From Paraglaciecola arctica (GTDB lineage: Bacteria > Pseudomonadota > Gammaproteobacteria > Enterobacterales > Alteromonadaceae), in the NCBI RefSeq assembly GCF_018861065.1, contig NZ_JAHKQO010000030.1, forward strand, positions 1 through 51,086: a DNA stretch of 51,086 bases, read 5' to 3'. Shown here one piece after another: positions 1-8,732 of this stretch. The notes beneath the pieces were generated by a model. It was not told where the DNA came from and made no database searches. It saw only the letters and a program-made list of their open reading frames with translations. Every line of letters starts with the position of its first letter. Position 1 is the stretch's first letter. The position numbers and the translations under genes are program-made.

Positions 1-2237
1 CAGGGTAATAAGTTCACGTTTGCCACATTCACTGTCACCGTGGCGGTATCGGTGTCGCCGTCTGCATCGGTAATGGTATAAGTGAAGGTGTCTGCACCCA
101 CAAAGTTGTTCGCTGGCGTATAACTGAAGCTACCGTCTGGGTTCACGTTGACCGTGCCACCATTGGTCGAGACCGCATCAAAGGCCGTCACTGTGGTCGG
201 GTTATCACCCAAGTCATCATTGCCTATCACACTGCCAGTTAATTCGGTATTTTCATCAACATTAAAGCTGTCGTTAACCGCGTCTGGTAATGCGTTGAGG
301 TTAGCTCCGAGGACAGCAACACTCACTGTTGCAGTACTGCTATCTCCATCTGCATCGGTAATCGTATAGGTAAAAGTATCTGTACCAACAAAATTTGAAG
401 CCGGGGTATAAATAAAATTTCCAGAACTATTAACACTGACCGTACCGCCATTGACAGAGTTGCTATCAAATGACGTCACTGTAGTGGGGTTATCACCTAA
501 GTCATCGTTACCCAGTAACGTACCGGATAATTGGGTGTTTTCATCCATTCTAAAGTTGTCGTTTACCGCATCGGGCAGTAAATTCACGTTAGCAACATTG
601 ACCGTCACGGTGGCGGTGCTAGTGTCACCGTCGGCATCGGTTATGGTATAAGTGAAGGTATCTGAACCCACAAAATCTGTTACCGGTGTATAAGTAAAAT
701 TACCCTCAGCGTCAACGCTAACTGTGCCACCATTGGTTGATGTGCCGTCGAAACCTGTTACTGTTGTCGCTTCATCACCTAGATCATCGTTACCTAATAG
801 ACTGCCGTTTAGCGAAGTATTTTCATTTATGTCGAAGACGTCATCTACAGCTTCTGGCAGGTTATTATCGTTGGCGATGTTCACTGTCACAGTGGCAGTA
901 CTAGTGTCGCCATCTGCATCCGTAATGGTATAGGTAAAGGTATCTGTACCTACAAAATCCGCCACTGGGGTATAAGTGAAATTACCATCCGCGTCTACAG
1001 TTACCGCACCTCCATTTGTTGAGGTGCTGTCAAATTCCGTGACTGCAGTTTCTTCGTCACCTAAATCATCATTACCTAAAAGAGTACCCGTTAACTGAGT
1101 GTTTTCTTCCATTTCAAAGGTATCATCAACGGCCTCTGGCAACTTATTAACGTTTGCAATGTTTAGGGTCACCGTTGCTGTGCTCGTGTCGCCGTCGGCA
1201 TCAGTAATGGTATAGGTAAAGCTATCTGAACCTACAAAATCTGTTACTGGGGTATAAGTAAAATTACCTTCGGCATCTACAGTTACCGTTCCACCATTTG
1301 CTGAAGTACTGTCAAAATCGGTTACCGTGGTATCTTCGTCGCCTAAATCATCATTTCCTAAAAGGCTACCATTGAGTTGCGTATTTTCATCCATAGCAAA
1401 CTCATCATCCACTGCTTCCGGTAACTGATTGACATTAGCGATGTTCACAGTCGCAGTTGCAGTACTGGTGTCTCCATCTGAATCAGTAATGGTGTAGGTA
1501 AAAGTATCGGTTCCTACAAAGTCTGCTACTGGGGTGTAAGTAAAGTTACCCGAGCCATCAACTGTTACTTCACCACCATTGCTAGAAGTACCATCGAATG
1601 CAGTTACTGTGGTTGCTTGGTCGCCCAAGTCATCATTACCTAAGAGAGTTCCCGTTAACTGGGTGTTTTCATCCATAGAAAAGGTATCATCAACGGCCTC
1701 TGGCAATGCATTGGCATTGTCGATTGGGTCAACTAATGTAGGGACTTCTGGGATACCAGCCGCATTATCTAGTTCAGTGGTATCGTAACCAGCGCCGGCT
1801 AAAAGTTGATTACCATCTCTGTCTAAAGTAACAAAGCTTGTTCCTTCATTAGCAGTTAAGCCACCGGCTGCGGTATCTGGCACGTCAACCTCATCGCCGG
1901 ACTCGATTAGTGCTTGTATAGCATCGATATCAGCTTGCTCATTATCAGGTGTCACCTGATTTGCGACTTGGTTTTGCTCTTGTGATTCTGCAGATACCGT
2001 GTCTTGTTGCATAGATCGAACGTCAGTAATCTGTATCTCACCAAATTCACTACTCAACTTTTGCTTTGAACCATCTGCAAAAGTTAGAGTGATTTCACTA
2101 CCTTCAGAAAAAGACAAAACAGTACCAGATGTAAGACTGTCGCCTATTTGCAATCCTACACTTTCAGCCAATTCATTTTTAACGAATCCGGTTATATCGA
2201 CTATTTTTGCATCTGTTGAGGTAGTAAAATTTTTCAT
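1..2237 (-). CDS. LapA/BapA-like giant surface adhesin, N-terminal part (runs off the left edge)
   Basis: An uninterrupted minus-strand frame of 745 codons enters from the left edge and starts at ATG 2237; AGGA lies 9 nt upstream, whereas the in-frame ATG at 2246 touches the AGGA and is disfavoured. Residues 1-160 look like the retention module of LapA-type adhesins: a small beta-rich N-terminus, an acidic/Gln-rich stretch, then TAAG at residues 122-125. In the known family the periplasmic protease LapG cuts between the two alanines, releasing the adhesin when c-di-GMP is low. From residue 178 come six tandem Ig-like (VCBS/cadherin-like) units of 94-96 residues, each starting LPxAVxDxF and carrying LLGNDDLGD and FTYTITDxDGD, the latter probably binding calcium. 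A seventh begins at the edge. The C-terminal RTX and type I secretion signal would lie outside. The family call is by pattern only. Confidence 0.85.
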   Translation of the reverse strand, partial: MKNFTTSTDAKIVDITGFVKNELAESVGLQIGDSLTSGTVLSFSEGSEITLTFADGSKQKLSSEFGEIQITDVRSMQQDTVSAESQEQNQVANQVTPDNEQADIDAIQALIESGDEVDVPDTAAGGLTANEGTSFVTLDRDGNQLLAGAGYDTTELDNAAGIPEVPTLVDPIDNANALPEAVDDTFSMDENTQLTGTLLGNDDLGDQATTVTAFDGTSSNGGEVTVDGSGNFTYTPVADFVGTDTFTYTITDSDGDTSTATATVNIANVNQLPEAVDDEFAMDENTQLNGSLLGNDDLGDEDTTVTDFDSTSANGGTVTVDAEGNFTYTPVTDFVGSDSFTYTITDADGDTSTATVTLNIANVNKLPEAVDDTFEMEENTQLTGTLLGNDDLGDEETAVTEFDSTSTNGGAVTVDADGNFTYTPVADFVGTDTFTYTITDADGDTSTATVTVNIANDNNLPEAVDDVFDINENTSLNGSLLGNDDLGDEATTVTGFDGTSTNGGTVSVDAEGNFTYTPVTDFVGSDTFTYTITDADGDTSTATVTVNVANVNLLPDAVNDNFRMDENTQLSGTLLGNDDLGDNPTTVTSFDSNSVNGGTVSVNSSGNFIYTPASNFVGTDTFTYTITDADGDSSTATVSVAVLGANLNALPDAVNDSFNVDENTELTGSVIGNDDLGDNPTTVTAFDAVSTNGGTVNVNPDGSFSYTPANNFVGADTFTYTITDADGDTDTATVTVNVANVNLLP
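9..1706 (-). repeat. Six tandem 282-288 bp coding repeats of the adhesin
   Basis: Unit boundaries, taken at the LPxAV codon, are 1706-1425, 1424-1143, 1142-861, 860-579, 578-291 and 290-9. Five units are exactly 282 bp; the fifth in reading order is 288 bp, with two extra codons near its end. The units are very similar in DNA as well as protein, which favours copy-number change by recombination and makes assembly error possible here. Confidence 0.9.
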
Positions 2238-2419
2238 AGATAACATTCCTAGTAATTTACTTTCATCGCTGGTTCGCGCGAATCACTATTTGATTTAGCA
2301 ACTAAAACTACATCAGCCACAAACCAGCTCTGTCTAGTCGTTAAATTTAGTATTAAAATATGTTAATTTATCGGAATTACAGTAACAAAAAAACCGAATG
2401 ATCTTTAGTACTATATGAC

Positions 2420-2454
2420 TGTATAAGACAATATAAGGTATATTGTCTTATACA
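2420..2454. repeat. Perfect 16-bp inverted repeat with 3-nt loop
   Basis: The arms TGTATAAGACAATATA (2420-2435) and TATATTGTCTTATACA (2439-2454) are exact complements around AGG. It lies between the adhesin start and the end of the PEP-CTERM gene. No T-run follows on either strand, so it is not a standard terminator; an operator or an RNA hairpin is possible. The remainder of 2238-2511 shows no gene. Confidence 0.7.
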
Positions 2455-2511
2455 TAAGTATCGGTTTTAAGGGTATTTGAAAGGCTCTGTAGAATTAAAA
2501 AAGCCTGAATT

Positions 2512-3090
2512 TTAGTTTTTAAGTCGACGAACACCACCCAGGCCAATCATCGCCAATGCAAAAATAGCAAGCGTTGCTGGCTCGGATACACTGACGCGTT
2601 TGAATACATGGTTGACGTAATCACCTGCGAAAAAAACACGGTCATTTACCCAAGCAGATCGGTCAGTTTGACCATTAGCGAATACACCTTGAGTATAAAA
2701 ACCATCACCATTTCCATCAGCCAGTATGTCTTCACTATACATACTAATAGCAACTCCAGCTCCATCATACCAAGCCATATGATTTACAAGTTGATCACCA
2801 GTTGACACCAAATCAAAATCGAAATCAAAATCAAATGCTGCAATAGCGATATCTGCCAAAGGTAGATTCGTTACTCCAGATGCAATTGCGGCTTCTAAGC
2901 CATTGTACGGTGCTGGACTATCAGAAGGCCAAGAAGGACCATTAATCATGTCATAACTACCCACGTACTCCCAGATTAAATTATCAGAGTCCAAATAATT
3001 TTCACCCACAATCAAACCTGCGTTAGCTTGACCAAACATCCCAATTGACAAAACAACTGCAAAAATCACTTTTAAGAATTTACTACTCAT
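2512..3090 (-). CDS. PEP-CTERM sorting-domain protein
   Basis: Secreted protein of 192 aa. The N-terminus is a clear signal peptide: a lysine, a hydrophobic core, and cleavage expected after QANA. The C-terminus from about residue 168 is a PEP-CTERM-type sorting signal: SEPATL (a variant of the usual PEP), a hydrophobic helix rich in Leu/Gly/Ala, then RRLKN. In the known system exosortase/archaeosortase-like enzymes process such tails, usually in bacteria making exopolysaccharide; no exosortase is in this window. The middle, including an acidic DFDFDFD run, is not recognised. The start is ATG 3090, because GGAG stands 6 nt before it; a TTG at 3102 would extend it by four residues but contains that ribosome-binding site. 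Confidence 0.8.
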   Translation of the reverse strand: MSSKFLKVIFAVVLSIGMFGQANAGLIVGENYLDSDNLIWEYVGSYDMINGPSWPSDSPAPYNGLEAAIASGVTNLPLADIAIAAFDFDFDFDLVSTGDQLVNHMAWYDGAGVAISMYSEDILADGNGDGFYTQGVFANGQTDRSAWVNDRVFFAGDYVNHVFKRVSVSEPATLAIFALAMIGLGGVRRLKN

Positions 3091-3517
3091 AACATTCTCC
3101 AATTATTAACATCGCTTCCTGATGCGACTGACCTTGAGGTTTAACAAGGATTTGACCGTAATGGTGGCCTTACTAAATCTTAGCTTAGTGGTTATTTTAT
3201 ATACTTATCGAATTTTAATAACAATATAACAAATAAATCACTACTAATGTATAACTGTACAAAACATCTTACCGTATTGGGTATTATACATTAGTATAAA
3301 ACCTAAAATTGAAGGTTGATAAACTTGAATTTAATTCATCGTTAAATTACAACCTGTTGTATTACTACCAAGTCAAGTAGGTAATAACGAAGCCAGCTTA
3401 TACTCACACCAAGCAACATACATACCAAACCTAAAAAACACTTTAAATCAGATGCTTACACATGCAGGGTAATTTAACTTATCTAAATCTGTTAAAAATA
3501 CTGACATAATTTTACAT
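3091..3517. other. 427-bp intergenic region with a long inverted repeat
   Basis: No convincing gene is present. The stretch contains the leader of the PEP-CTERM gene (GGAG just before ATG 3090). It also has a 13-bp perfect inverted repeat, arms 3242-3254 and 3284-3296 with a 29-nt spacer, made of TACTAATGTATAA and its complement. No sigma-54 type promoter was visible by eye. Confidence 0.6.
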
Positions 3518-4636
3518 TCAAGGTCGCGCGATCAACTCATGCACTTCTTTTAATGAAGGCAGCCTAAAGGACTCTTGATAAAACAATCGGTTGAGCCTAC
3601 CCAATAAATTAACAACTCGACTAGGATCATGGGATTTACGCCTAGAATCACTCGAATTTTGTAGAAACTCCCAAGGTTTCAAATTCCACTCTAAAACCTG
3701 CTCATTTGAAATTTGCTGTTCCGCGATACTACTCAAGATACGTTCGGTTTTACTTTCTTGGATGTTAATAGAGACATTGTGATAACGGTTACTTAGTGGC
3801 GCACTGACAGCCTCAATAGCGTAATCAATACCTCGCCAAATGTCATCGTGACTAGGGTGTACACCTCGTGGTGCGTAATAACCCATTACTTCCCATTCTA
3901 ACTCTGCATTATGCTTGGCGATGGAACTGCCAACTAAGGGGGAAAATGAAAGATCTGGTCGAGCGCCGATATTATATGCATCAACCGAAAGCCCTATATT
4001 GATGGCGATATCACCAATATTTTTTTTATCTAAATAAATGGCCTCAAATGCAGCTCGTTTCACCCCCATCCAGCCATACACTACTGGAGACAAACTAGCG
4101 AATTGGCGTACATCATCAGGTAGGTCTTCGCCGTACTTATCAATAAATAATGGAGTAGGATCTAATTGCACATTTTCGTCTGGAACCCAAACTTCATATT
4201 CTTGCCTGTTATCGCCTTTACCTCGACTCTTAATTCCATAGGAGAGGTTGCGTGGCCTACAAATACTTCTGTCTTCATTATCTTTATGAAAAAACTCTGA
4301 ACGAAAACGTTTAATGAAAGGAGCATCTGAATTAGCTATGGCGGCAGTAGGGTAGCGAAATCCAATATCGCTATTATTAACTATATAAAACCCAGGAATT
4401 TCTCGCTGTAAAATATGCTTCACTCCCGCGAAGGATTGATAGTCTTGCACTATTAAACTTCTTTCGGGTTCAATCGTGAGCCTGCGTCCATCAGCAGTGA
4501 TGAATTTTGGGGTTTTGTGGTACACATAGTCATTGAGGCCGAGACTCTGGGCATAAGAATTTCGCGCCATGGCCAGCTCGCTAAAAAGCGCGTCGTGATC
4601 TCGAATATGTCTAAAAAGTGGTCTGTGCTTAACCAT
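3518..4636 (-). CDS. Hypothetical protein, 372 aa, not recognised
   Basis: I do not recognise this protein. It starts at ATG 4636 without a clear ribosome-binding site, has no signal peptide or membrane segment and is probably cytoplasmic. It is rich in Arg, Asp, Ser and aromatic residues. Around residues 205-230 the segment KNIGDIAINIGLSVDAYN resembles a helix-turn-helix in outline, but that is a weak visual impression. Length and codon use look like those of a genuine gene, and no overlapping candidate competes. It stands alone between the PEP-CTERM gene and the nfeD/stomatin operon, whose terminator lies just upstream at 4731-4758, so it is probably a single transcription unit. Confidence 0.65.
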   Translation of the reverse strand: MVKHRPLFRHIRDHDALFSELAMARNSYAQSLGLNDYVYHKTPKFITADGRRLTIEPERSLIVQDYQSFAGVKHILQREIPGFYIVNNSDIGFRYPTAAIANSDAPFIKRFRSEFFHKDNEDRSICRPRNLSYGIKSRGKGDNRQEYEVWVPDENVQLDPTPLFIDKYGEDLPDDVRQFASLSPVVYGWMGVKRAAFEAIYLDKKNIGDIAINIGLSVDAYNIGARPDLSFSPLVGSSIAKHNAELEWEVMGYYAPRGVHPSHDDIWRGIDYAIEAVSAPLSNRYHNVSINIQESKTERILSSIAEQQISNEQVLEWNLKPWEFLQNSSDSRRKSHDPSRVVNLLGRLNRLFYQESFRLPSLKEVHELIARP

Positions 4637-4730
4637 TAATGTCTACTAATTTGTATCGTGTTATCAATTGCTAATTATTTATATGAGGTTGCACAAAAAA
4701 TTACAAGCATTGTAATCACTTAACTCCACA

Positions 4731-4758
4731 TAAAGAAAAGTCGGGATATACCCGACTT
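4731..4758 (-). terminator. Rho-independent terminator of the stomatin-nfeD operon
   Basis: Read on the minus strand, AAGTCGGG-TATAT-CCCGACTT forms an 8-bp perfect stem followed by TTTCTTTA, about 20 nt after the nfeD stop. Confidence 0.8.
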
Positions 4759-4777
4759 CGATAACAAACGCCTTTAA

Positions 4778-5230
4778 CTAAGACGCTTTTATATGAAATT
4801 CTCCCACGTCTGCTTCTACCACATGTACTTTAGTACCAGACACTAAATGTTCAGTGGCTATTAGCTTCCAGTCAATTCCTGAGTATCGATAAATAGGAGT
4901 CAATTCTGGCGCCACGTCTTCAACCAATGTAAAACTATGGCCAACCAAATCACCTTTGGCTTTAGTGGTATCTACTTGAGTTTGCATATTCTTTAATGGT
5001 TTCCATAAGAGCACGGCTAACAACGCTGTAAAAATGCCAGTGCTTAACATGGCCGCCAATAAAGTGTCAGGGACTATGCCGATATATAGCAAAGCAGCGC
5101 TAACCACGGCAGCGCAGCCAACAAAAAACAACACAAAAGTTGAGAAACCCAACACTGCCACTTCGATCACCAACAAAAGAATGCCTAGAATGAGCAAACT
5201 TTCAGCTAAATTATTGAATGCCCAGTCCAT
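4778..5230 (-). CDS. NfeD-family membrane protein
   Basis: Small inner-membrane protein of 150 aa. Residues 10-75 hold two or three hydrophobic segments, and the C-terminal 70 residues form the soluble OB-like NfeD domain (GDLVG, then a short beta-rich domain ending GEFHIKAS). The start ATG 5230 has AAGGGG 6 nt upstream and lies 3 nt after the stop of the stomatin gene. NfeD proteins are usually encoded beside SPFH/stomatin proteins and are thought to work with them in membrane microdomains; the direct reaction is not known. This is the short form, lacking the ClpP-like protease domain of long NfeD proteins. Confidence 0.88.
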   Translation of the reverse strand: MDWAFNNLAESLLILGILLLVIEVAVLGFSTFVLFFVGCAAVVSAALLYIGIVPDTLLAAMLSTGIFTALLAVLLWKPLKNMQTQVDTTKAKGDLVGHSFTLVEDVAPELTPIYRYSGIDWKLIATEHLVSGTKVHVVEADVGEFHIKAS

Positions 5231-5233
5231 ACA

Positions 5234-6169
5234 CTACCCCTTGTTTAATTGATTGATGATCGTCATGGCCTGTGCAACTACGCCAGATGCTTCGGTAGCG
5301 TTATCTGGTAACAACACAACTGAAGATTCTTTCGCTATGGCATGTTTTGCCTCAATCGCTTTTGTTGCTAAGTCAAGCTGTATGGCTTTTTGTCCTTCTT
5401 CGGTAGCCGCAGCTTCACCCACTTGGCGCAATGCTTCTGCCTGAGCGGTTGCTACAGCCACTATCGCTTTCGCCTCACCTTCAGCCCGTAAAACTTGTTC
5501 TTCTTTGTCGGCTTCGGCGGCTAAAACTACTGAAGCTTTTTGACCTTCAGCGCGGTTTATCGCCGCTTGTCTGTCACCTTCGGATTCTAAGATTTGCGCC
5601 CGTTTCACCCGTTCGGCCTTCATTTGTGCTTCCATCGCTTCCATAACAGATTGTGGCGGCACGATATCTTTGATTTCATAACGGAGTACTTGGATACCCC
5701 AAGGACCTGCTGCATCATTTATAGATGTCACAATATTAGTGTTAAGCATATCCCTTTCTTCAAAGGTTTTATCAAGCTCCATTTTACCCAACTCTGAACG
5801 CATAGTTGTTTGCGCAAGTTGCGTCACCGCAAACACATAATCATCTACCCCATAGGTGGCTTTATAAGGGTCAAGTACGCGGAAATACAATACACCGTCT
5901 ACATGGAGCGAAATATTATCTTTAGTTATAGCGCTTTGCTCGGGTACATCAACGGCTTGCTCTTTTAAAGAGCGGTCGGCAGAAATACGGTCGATAAAAG
6001 GTAATATAAAATTAAGGCCAGCTTCTTTGCTAGATTGATATTTACCAAAACGCTCGATGACATAAGCACGGTTTTGGGGAACAAATTTAATAGAGGTTTT
6101 AAGTAACACCACAACAAACACTAAGATCAAAGTTTGTGCGGTAAAAATATAATCGAGTAATACTTCCAT
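5234..6169 (-). CDS. SPFH/Band 7 (stomatin-like, QmcA-type) protein
   Basis: Membrane-anchored stomatin/prohibitin-family protein of 311 aa. An N-terminal hydrophobic helix (about residues 8-26) is followed by the SPFH domain, with the family segments VPQNRAYVIERFGKY and, further on, LRYEIKDIVPPQSV. A long Ala/Glu/Lys-rich coiled-coil at about 190-270 (for example AEGEAKAIVAVATAQAEA) drives oligomerisation in this family. Start ATG 6169 has AAGGA 8 nt upstream. It is the first gene of a two-gene operon with nfeD. Relatives form large rings in the inner membrane and influence membrane proteases such as FtsH; that role is family knowledge, not visible here. Confidence 0.9.
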   Translation of the reverse strand: MEVLLDYIFTAQTLILVFVVVLLKTSIKFVPQNRAYVIERFGKYQSSKEAGLNFILPFIDRISADRSLKEQAVDVPEQSAITKDNISLHVDGVLYFRVLDPYKATYGVDDYVFAVTQLAQTTMRSELGKMELDKTFEERDMLNTNIVTSINDAAGPWGIQVLRYEIKDIVPPQSVMEAMEAQMKAERVKRAQILESEGDRQAAINRAEGQKASVVLAAEADKEEQVLRAEGEAKAIVAVATAQAEALRQVGEAAATEEGQKAIQLDLATKAIEAKHAIAKESSVVLLPDNATEASGVVAQAMTIINQLNKG

Positions 6170-6256
6170 AACAGACTTCCTTATTCGACACGGCTAAAGC
6201 TGCCGCAGGTTAAGATATATGACCTATAGACACAATTATCAAGCTTTATCGGTGCC

Positions 6257-8584
6257 CTAGTTTAACCACGCATAACTTAATTTCATAAACACCGAACGCT
6301 GATTTTTGGTCAAAGTTGTTAACACATCATCTTGGTAAGCTGAGTCGGAATAACCAACAAAAAATTTGGTTAGAGGATTTAGTTTATAGGAATACAAAAG
6401 TTGAGTGCCTAGTCCTTTGCTTTTGGCGTCAACATCAAAGTTATAGTTTTGTTGATTACGTTCAATATCAGAATAGACTAAAATTAACCGTAAAAACTGG
6501 CGCTGGTCAAACTGATAGGTAGCTCGAAAGTCTGAAAGGTTCGCTGTAAATAATTGCTGGTTTTCTACATCAAGATTCTGATAAGTATGGCGAAGCTTAA
6601 ACTGTAAACTTTTTCCTAAATTCCAGTTGATAGTTGGACGAAGCAACAACAATTCGCCTAATCGGTTGTTATCAAAATCGATTTGATCACCAAAACGAGA
6701 AAACGTACTCAAATACCAAGAAGAATTAGGGCGCATCTCAAAATAGAAACTCAACATTTTTTCAGTAAACAAAGTACTGTTGTTAACGATGCTCAGTTTA
6801 CTAGGGTCGTCTCGCAAACCAACTCTATCGCGCTTTAACAACCCTATTTCAAAATAAGATTGCAATTGACCATTCATACTCAGATAAGCTTCTGCTTCTT
6901 TTTCAAGTAATTCTCCGTTATCGTTGTGACTGATATCCCAATCACCGGAAAGTCTAATTTTATTCCACCAAGTATTTTCGCTAAACCAATTGTATCCACC
7001 ACCAATAACAGACTGATGACGATCCGCCAAAGACCCAAAACCTAAGTCTGTTCGAATACCAGTTCCTCGGCTATTTCGGTATAACGAAAAATCCCAATTA
7101 CGTTCATCATGGTCATAACTAAGCCTGTACGCTTTGCCACTAAACGCCTCGTTCTTATTCAAGCGCAGCGCAGTTTCCGAATAGTCCTGTTGCTGTTCAC
7201 AATTATCGTCACAAAACTCTTTGTATAAATCTATCGGATACTGGGTATCAGACCTTAAAACTTGGGCGCGGAAGGTATCTTTATCAGTCAACTGATATTT
7301 AGCATCTATGCCGTTAACATAATTGTAATAGTCCTGCGCATCTCGCAAAGTGCTAGTTAAACCTAGTGACAGGTTTTCGGATAAATCATAACGATAACGT
7401 AATGCCACATTGGTAGATTCCTCTTCAAAAGAAGCAATACTTGAACCTAAGTTGCCCGGAACTAAAAAAGTCGTAGCGTTATCGTTAGCCACAAACACAC
7501 CAAAAGTATGCTGGTCAATCCGACCTGTTACTTTGGCGCCATAGTCAGGCGCGCCTACATTGCGGGTATACACTAAATCAAAATTACTCGAAAAATAGTC
7601 AGAATTTTCTAAGAAAAAAGTACGTTTTTCATCAAAAAATAGCGCAAACGTATCGTTAATACTTAGTTGAGCAACATCAGCCTCGACTTGCGAAAAATCT
7701 GGGTTAAGGGTAGCTTGCAACGAGACTTCAGGAGTTATCCCCCATTTCAGATCTAGCCCCAACTCTTTGTTGTCTGAATCTTCCCAAATCAAACTATCTT
7801 CTGGTTCACGGCTCTGCCCCTTCCCCAAGACTAAGGTTGGGATTAACGCCAAGTTTTTACCTTGCTTAGCTTTTTTAAAACCAGAAATCGCCCCCATCTG
7901 ACACAAAGCGCATGAATTGTTCCTATCTAATGGCATATTTGAAATGCGTAAACGATCTGTTCTCGGAAAAAAACGAACCAGTTCAGCCCCCCACACCTTA
8001 TGTTTGTCGCCCTCTTCAAAATTTAGAATACGCAATGGAATGGCAATTTCCACTTGATAACCGCTAGCGACAATTTTGCCCGCAGACTGCCAGATACCAT
8101 CCCAACTATCGCTTTCACTGCCTGTCATTTCATTTTGAATTGAATCTGCTTGAATACCTAATGGGTTAACAAAAAACTGGTATGCCAAGCGGCTATCGTT
8201 AAAAGTATCAAGCTTAATCCCAACTAAATCATCACTCCAGATACCATCTCTATCTCTATAAAACGCGTTGATGTTTTCTACCTTTGGGTCCTGTGCAATA
8301 AATGCCACAAATAGAGTATGACCATTTTCAAACATTTTAACTTTAGTGGTTACCGGAGGACGGGTGTTTTCAAACGGGCTAGTGACATAATTGAGTTCTA
8401 GCTCTTTTGCTTGACCCCACTGTTCCTCGTCAAGCTCACCATCAACTATGATGTCAGCAGCTATGTTGGGAATATCTAATAAAGCGAAATGAGGTAAACG
8501 AGGGGACTTGGGCTTGTTTTGTTTAGCAAGCGCTACATTTATGCAGCCAATAAAAAGCAGCAGACAAATCAATAGGTTTGGCAT
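6257..8584 (-). CDS. DUF5916-family outer-membrane protein with CBM9-like N-terminal domain
   Basis: Protein of 775 aa with a signal peptide (hydrophobic core, cleavage expected after VALA). Residues about 38-230 match the CBM9-like domain that opens DUF5916 proteins: IIVDGELDEEQWGQA, then LFVAFIAQDP and VEIAIPLRIL. The rest is DUF5916: DFSQVEADVAQL and FFLENSDYF are visible, followed by many alternating aromatic beta-strands typical of a large outer-membrane barrel. Function is not established; members are often annotated loosely as hydrolases. It starts at ATG 8584 with no strong ribosome-binding site. It stands alone, 87 bp from the stomatin start. Confidence 0.8.
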   Translation of the reverse strand: MPNLLICLLLFIGCINVALAKQNKPKSPRLPHFALLDIPNIAADIIVDGELDEEQWGQAKELELNYVTSPFENTRPPVTTKVKMFENGHTLFVAFIAQDPKVENINAFYRDRDGIWSDDLVGIKLDTFNDSRLAYQFFVNPLGIQADSIQNEMTGSESDSWDGIWQSAGKIVASGYQVEIAIPLRILNFEEGDKHKVWGAELVRFFPRTDRLRISNMPLDRNNSCALCQMGAISGFKKAKQGKNLALIPTLVLGKGQSREPEDSLIWEDSDNKELGLDLKWGITPEVSLQATLNPDFSQVEADVAQLSINDTFALFFDEKRTFFLENSDYFSSNFDLVYTRNVGAPDYGAKVTGRIDQHTFGVFVANDNATTFLVPGNLGSSIASFEEESTNVALRYRYDLSENLSLGLTSTLRDAQDYYNYVNGIDAKYQLTDKDTFRAQVLRSDTQYPIDLYKEFCDDNCEQQQDYSETALRLNKNEAFSGKAYRLSYDHDERNWDFSLYRNSRGTGIRTDLGFGSLADRHQSVIGGGYNWFSENTWWNKIRLSGDWDISHNDNGELLEKEAEAYLSMNGQLQSYFEIGLLKRDRVGLRDDPSKLSIVNNSTLFTEKMLSFYFEMRPNSSWYLSTFSRFGDQIDFDNNRLGELLLLRPTINWNLGKSLQFKLRHTYQNLDVENQQLFTANLSDFRATYQFDQRQFLRLILVYSDIERNQQNYNFDVDAKSKGLGTQLLYSYKLNPLTKFFVGYSDSAYQDDVLTTLTKNQRSVFMKLSYAWLN

Positions 8585-8732
8585 TGTCGATAGGTTCCAG
8601 TAACAGCTAGTAATCCAAATGGGCGTTTTTGGAAAATTTGCAGAAGGGTAGACTAGTAACGCGACTAAGTCAGCTTTATACGTTAAATCAACCAGTTACT
8701 TAGACGAGCTGCAGTTACTCTTAGATTTCAAT

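Noticed and set aside
9-1706. CRISPR array
   Set aside because: The repeats are 282 bp, contiguous and protein-coding without spacers.
148-1788. Several plus-strand frames of 66-73 codons with similar sequences
   Set aside because: They are antisense shadows of the adhesin repeats; their mutual similarity only reflects the 282-bp period.
4640-4659. Operator-like sequence ending GTATCGT near the 372-aa gene
   Set aside because: Only 12 of 20 positions match the island palindrome and the left arm is missing; likely chance.
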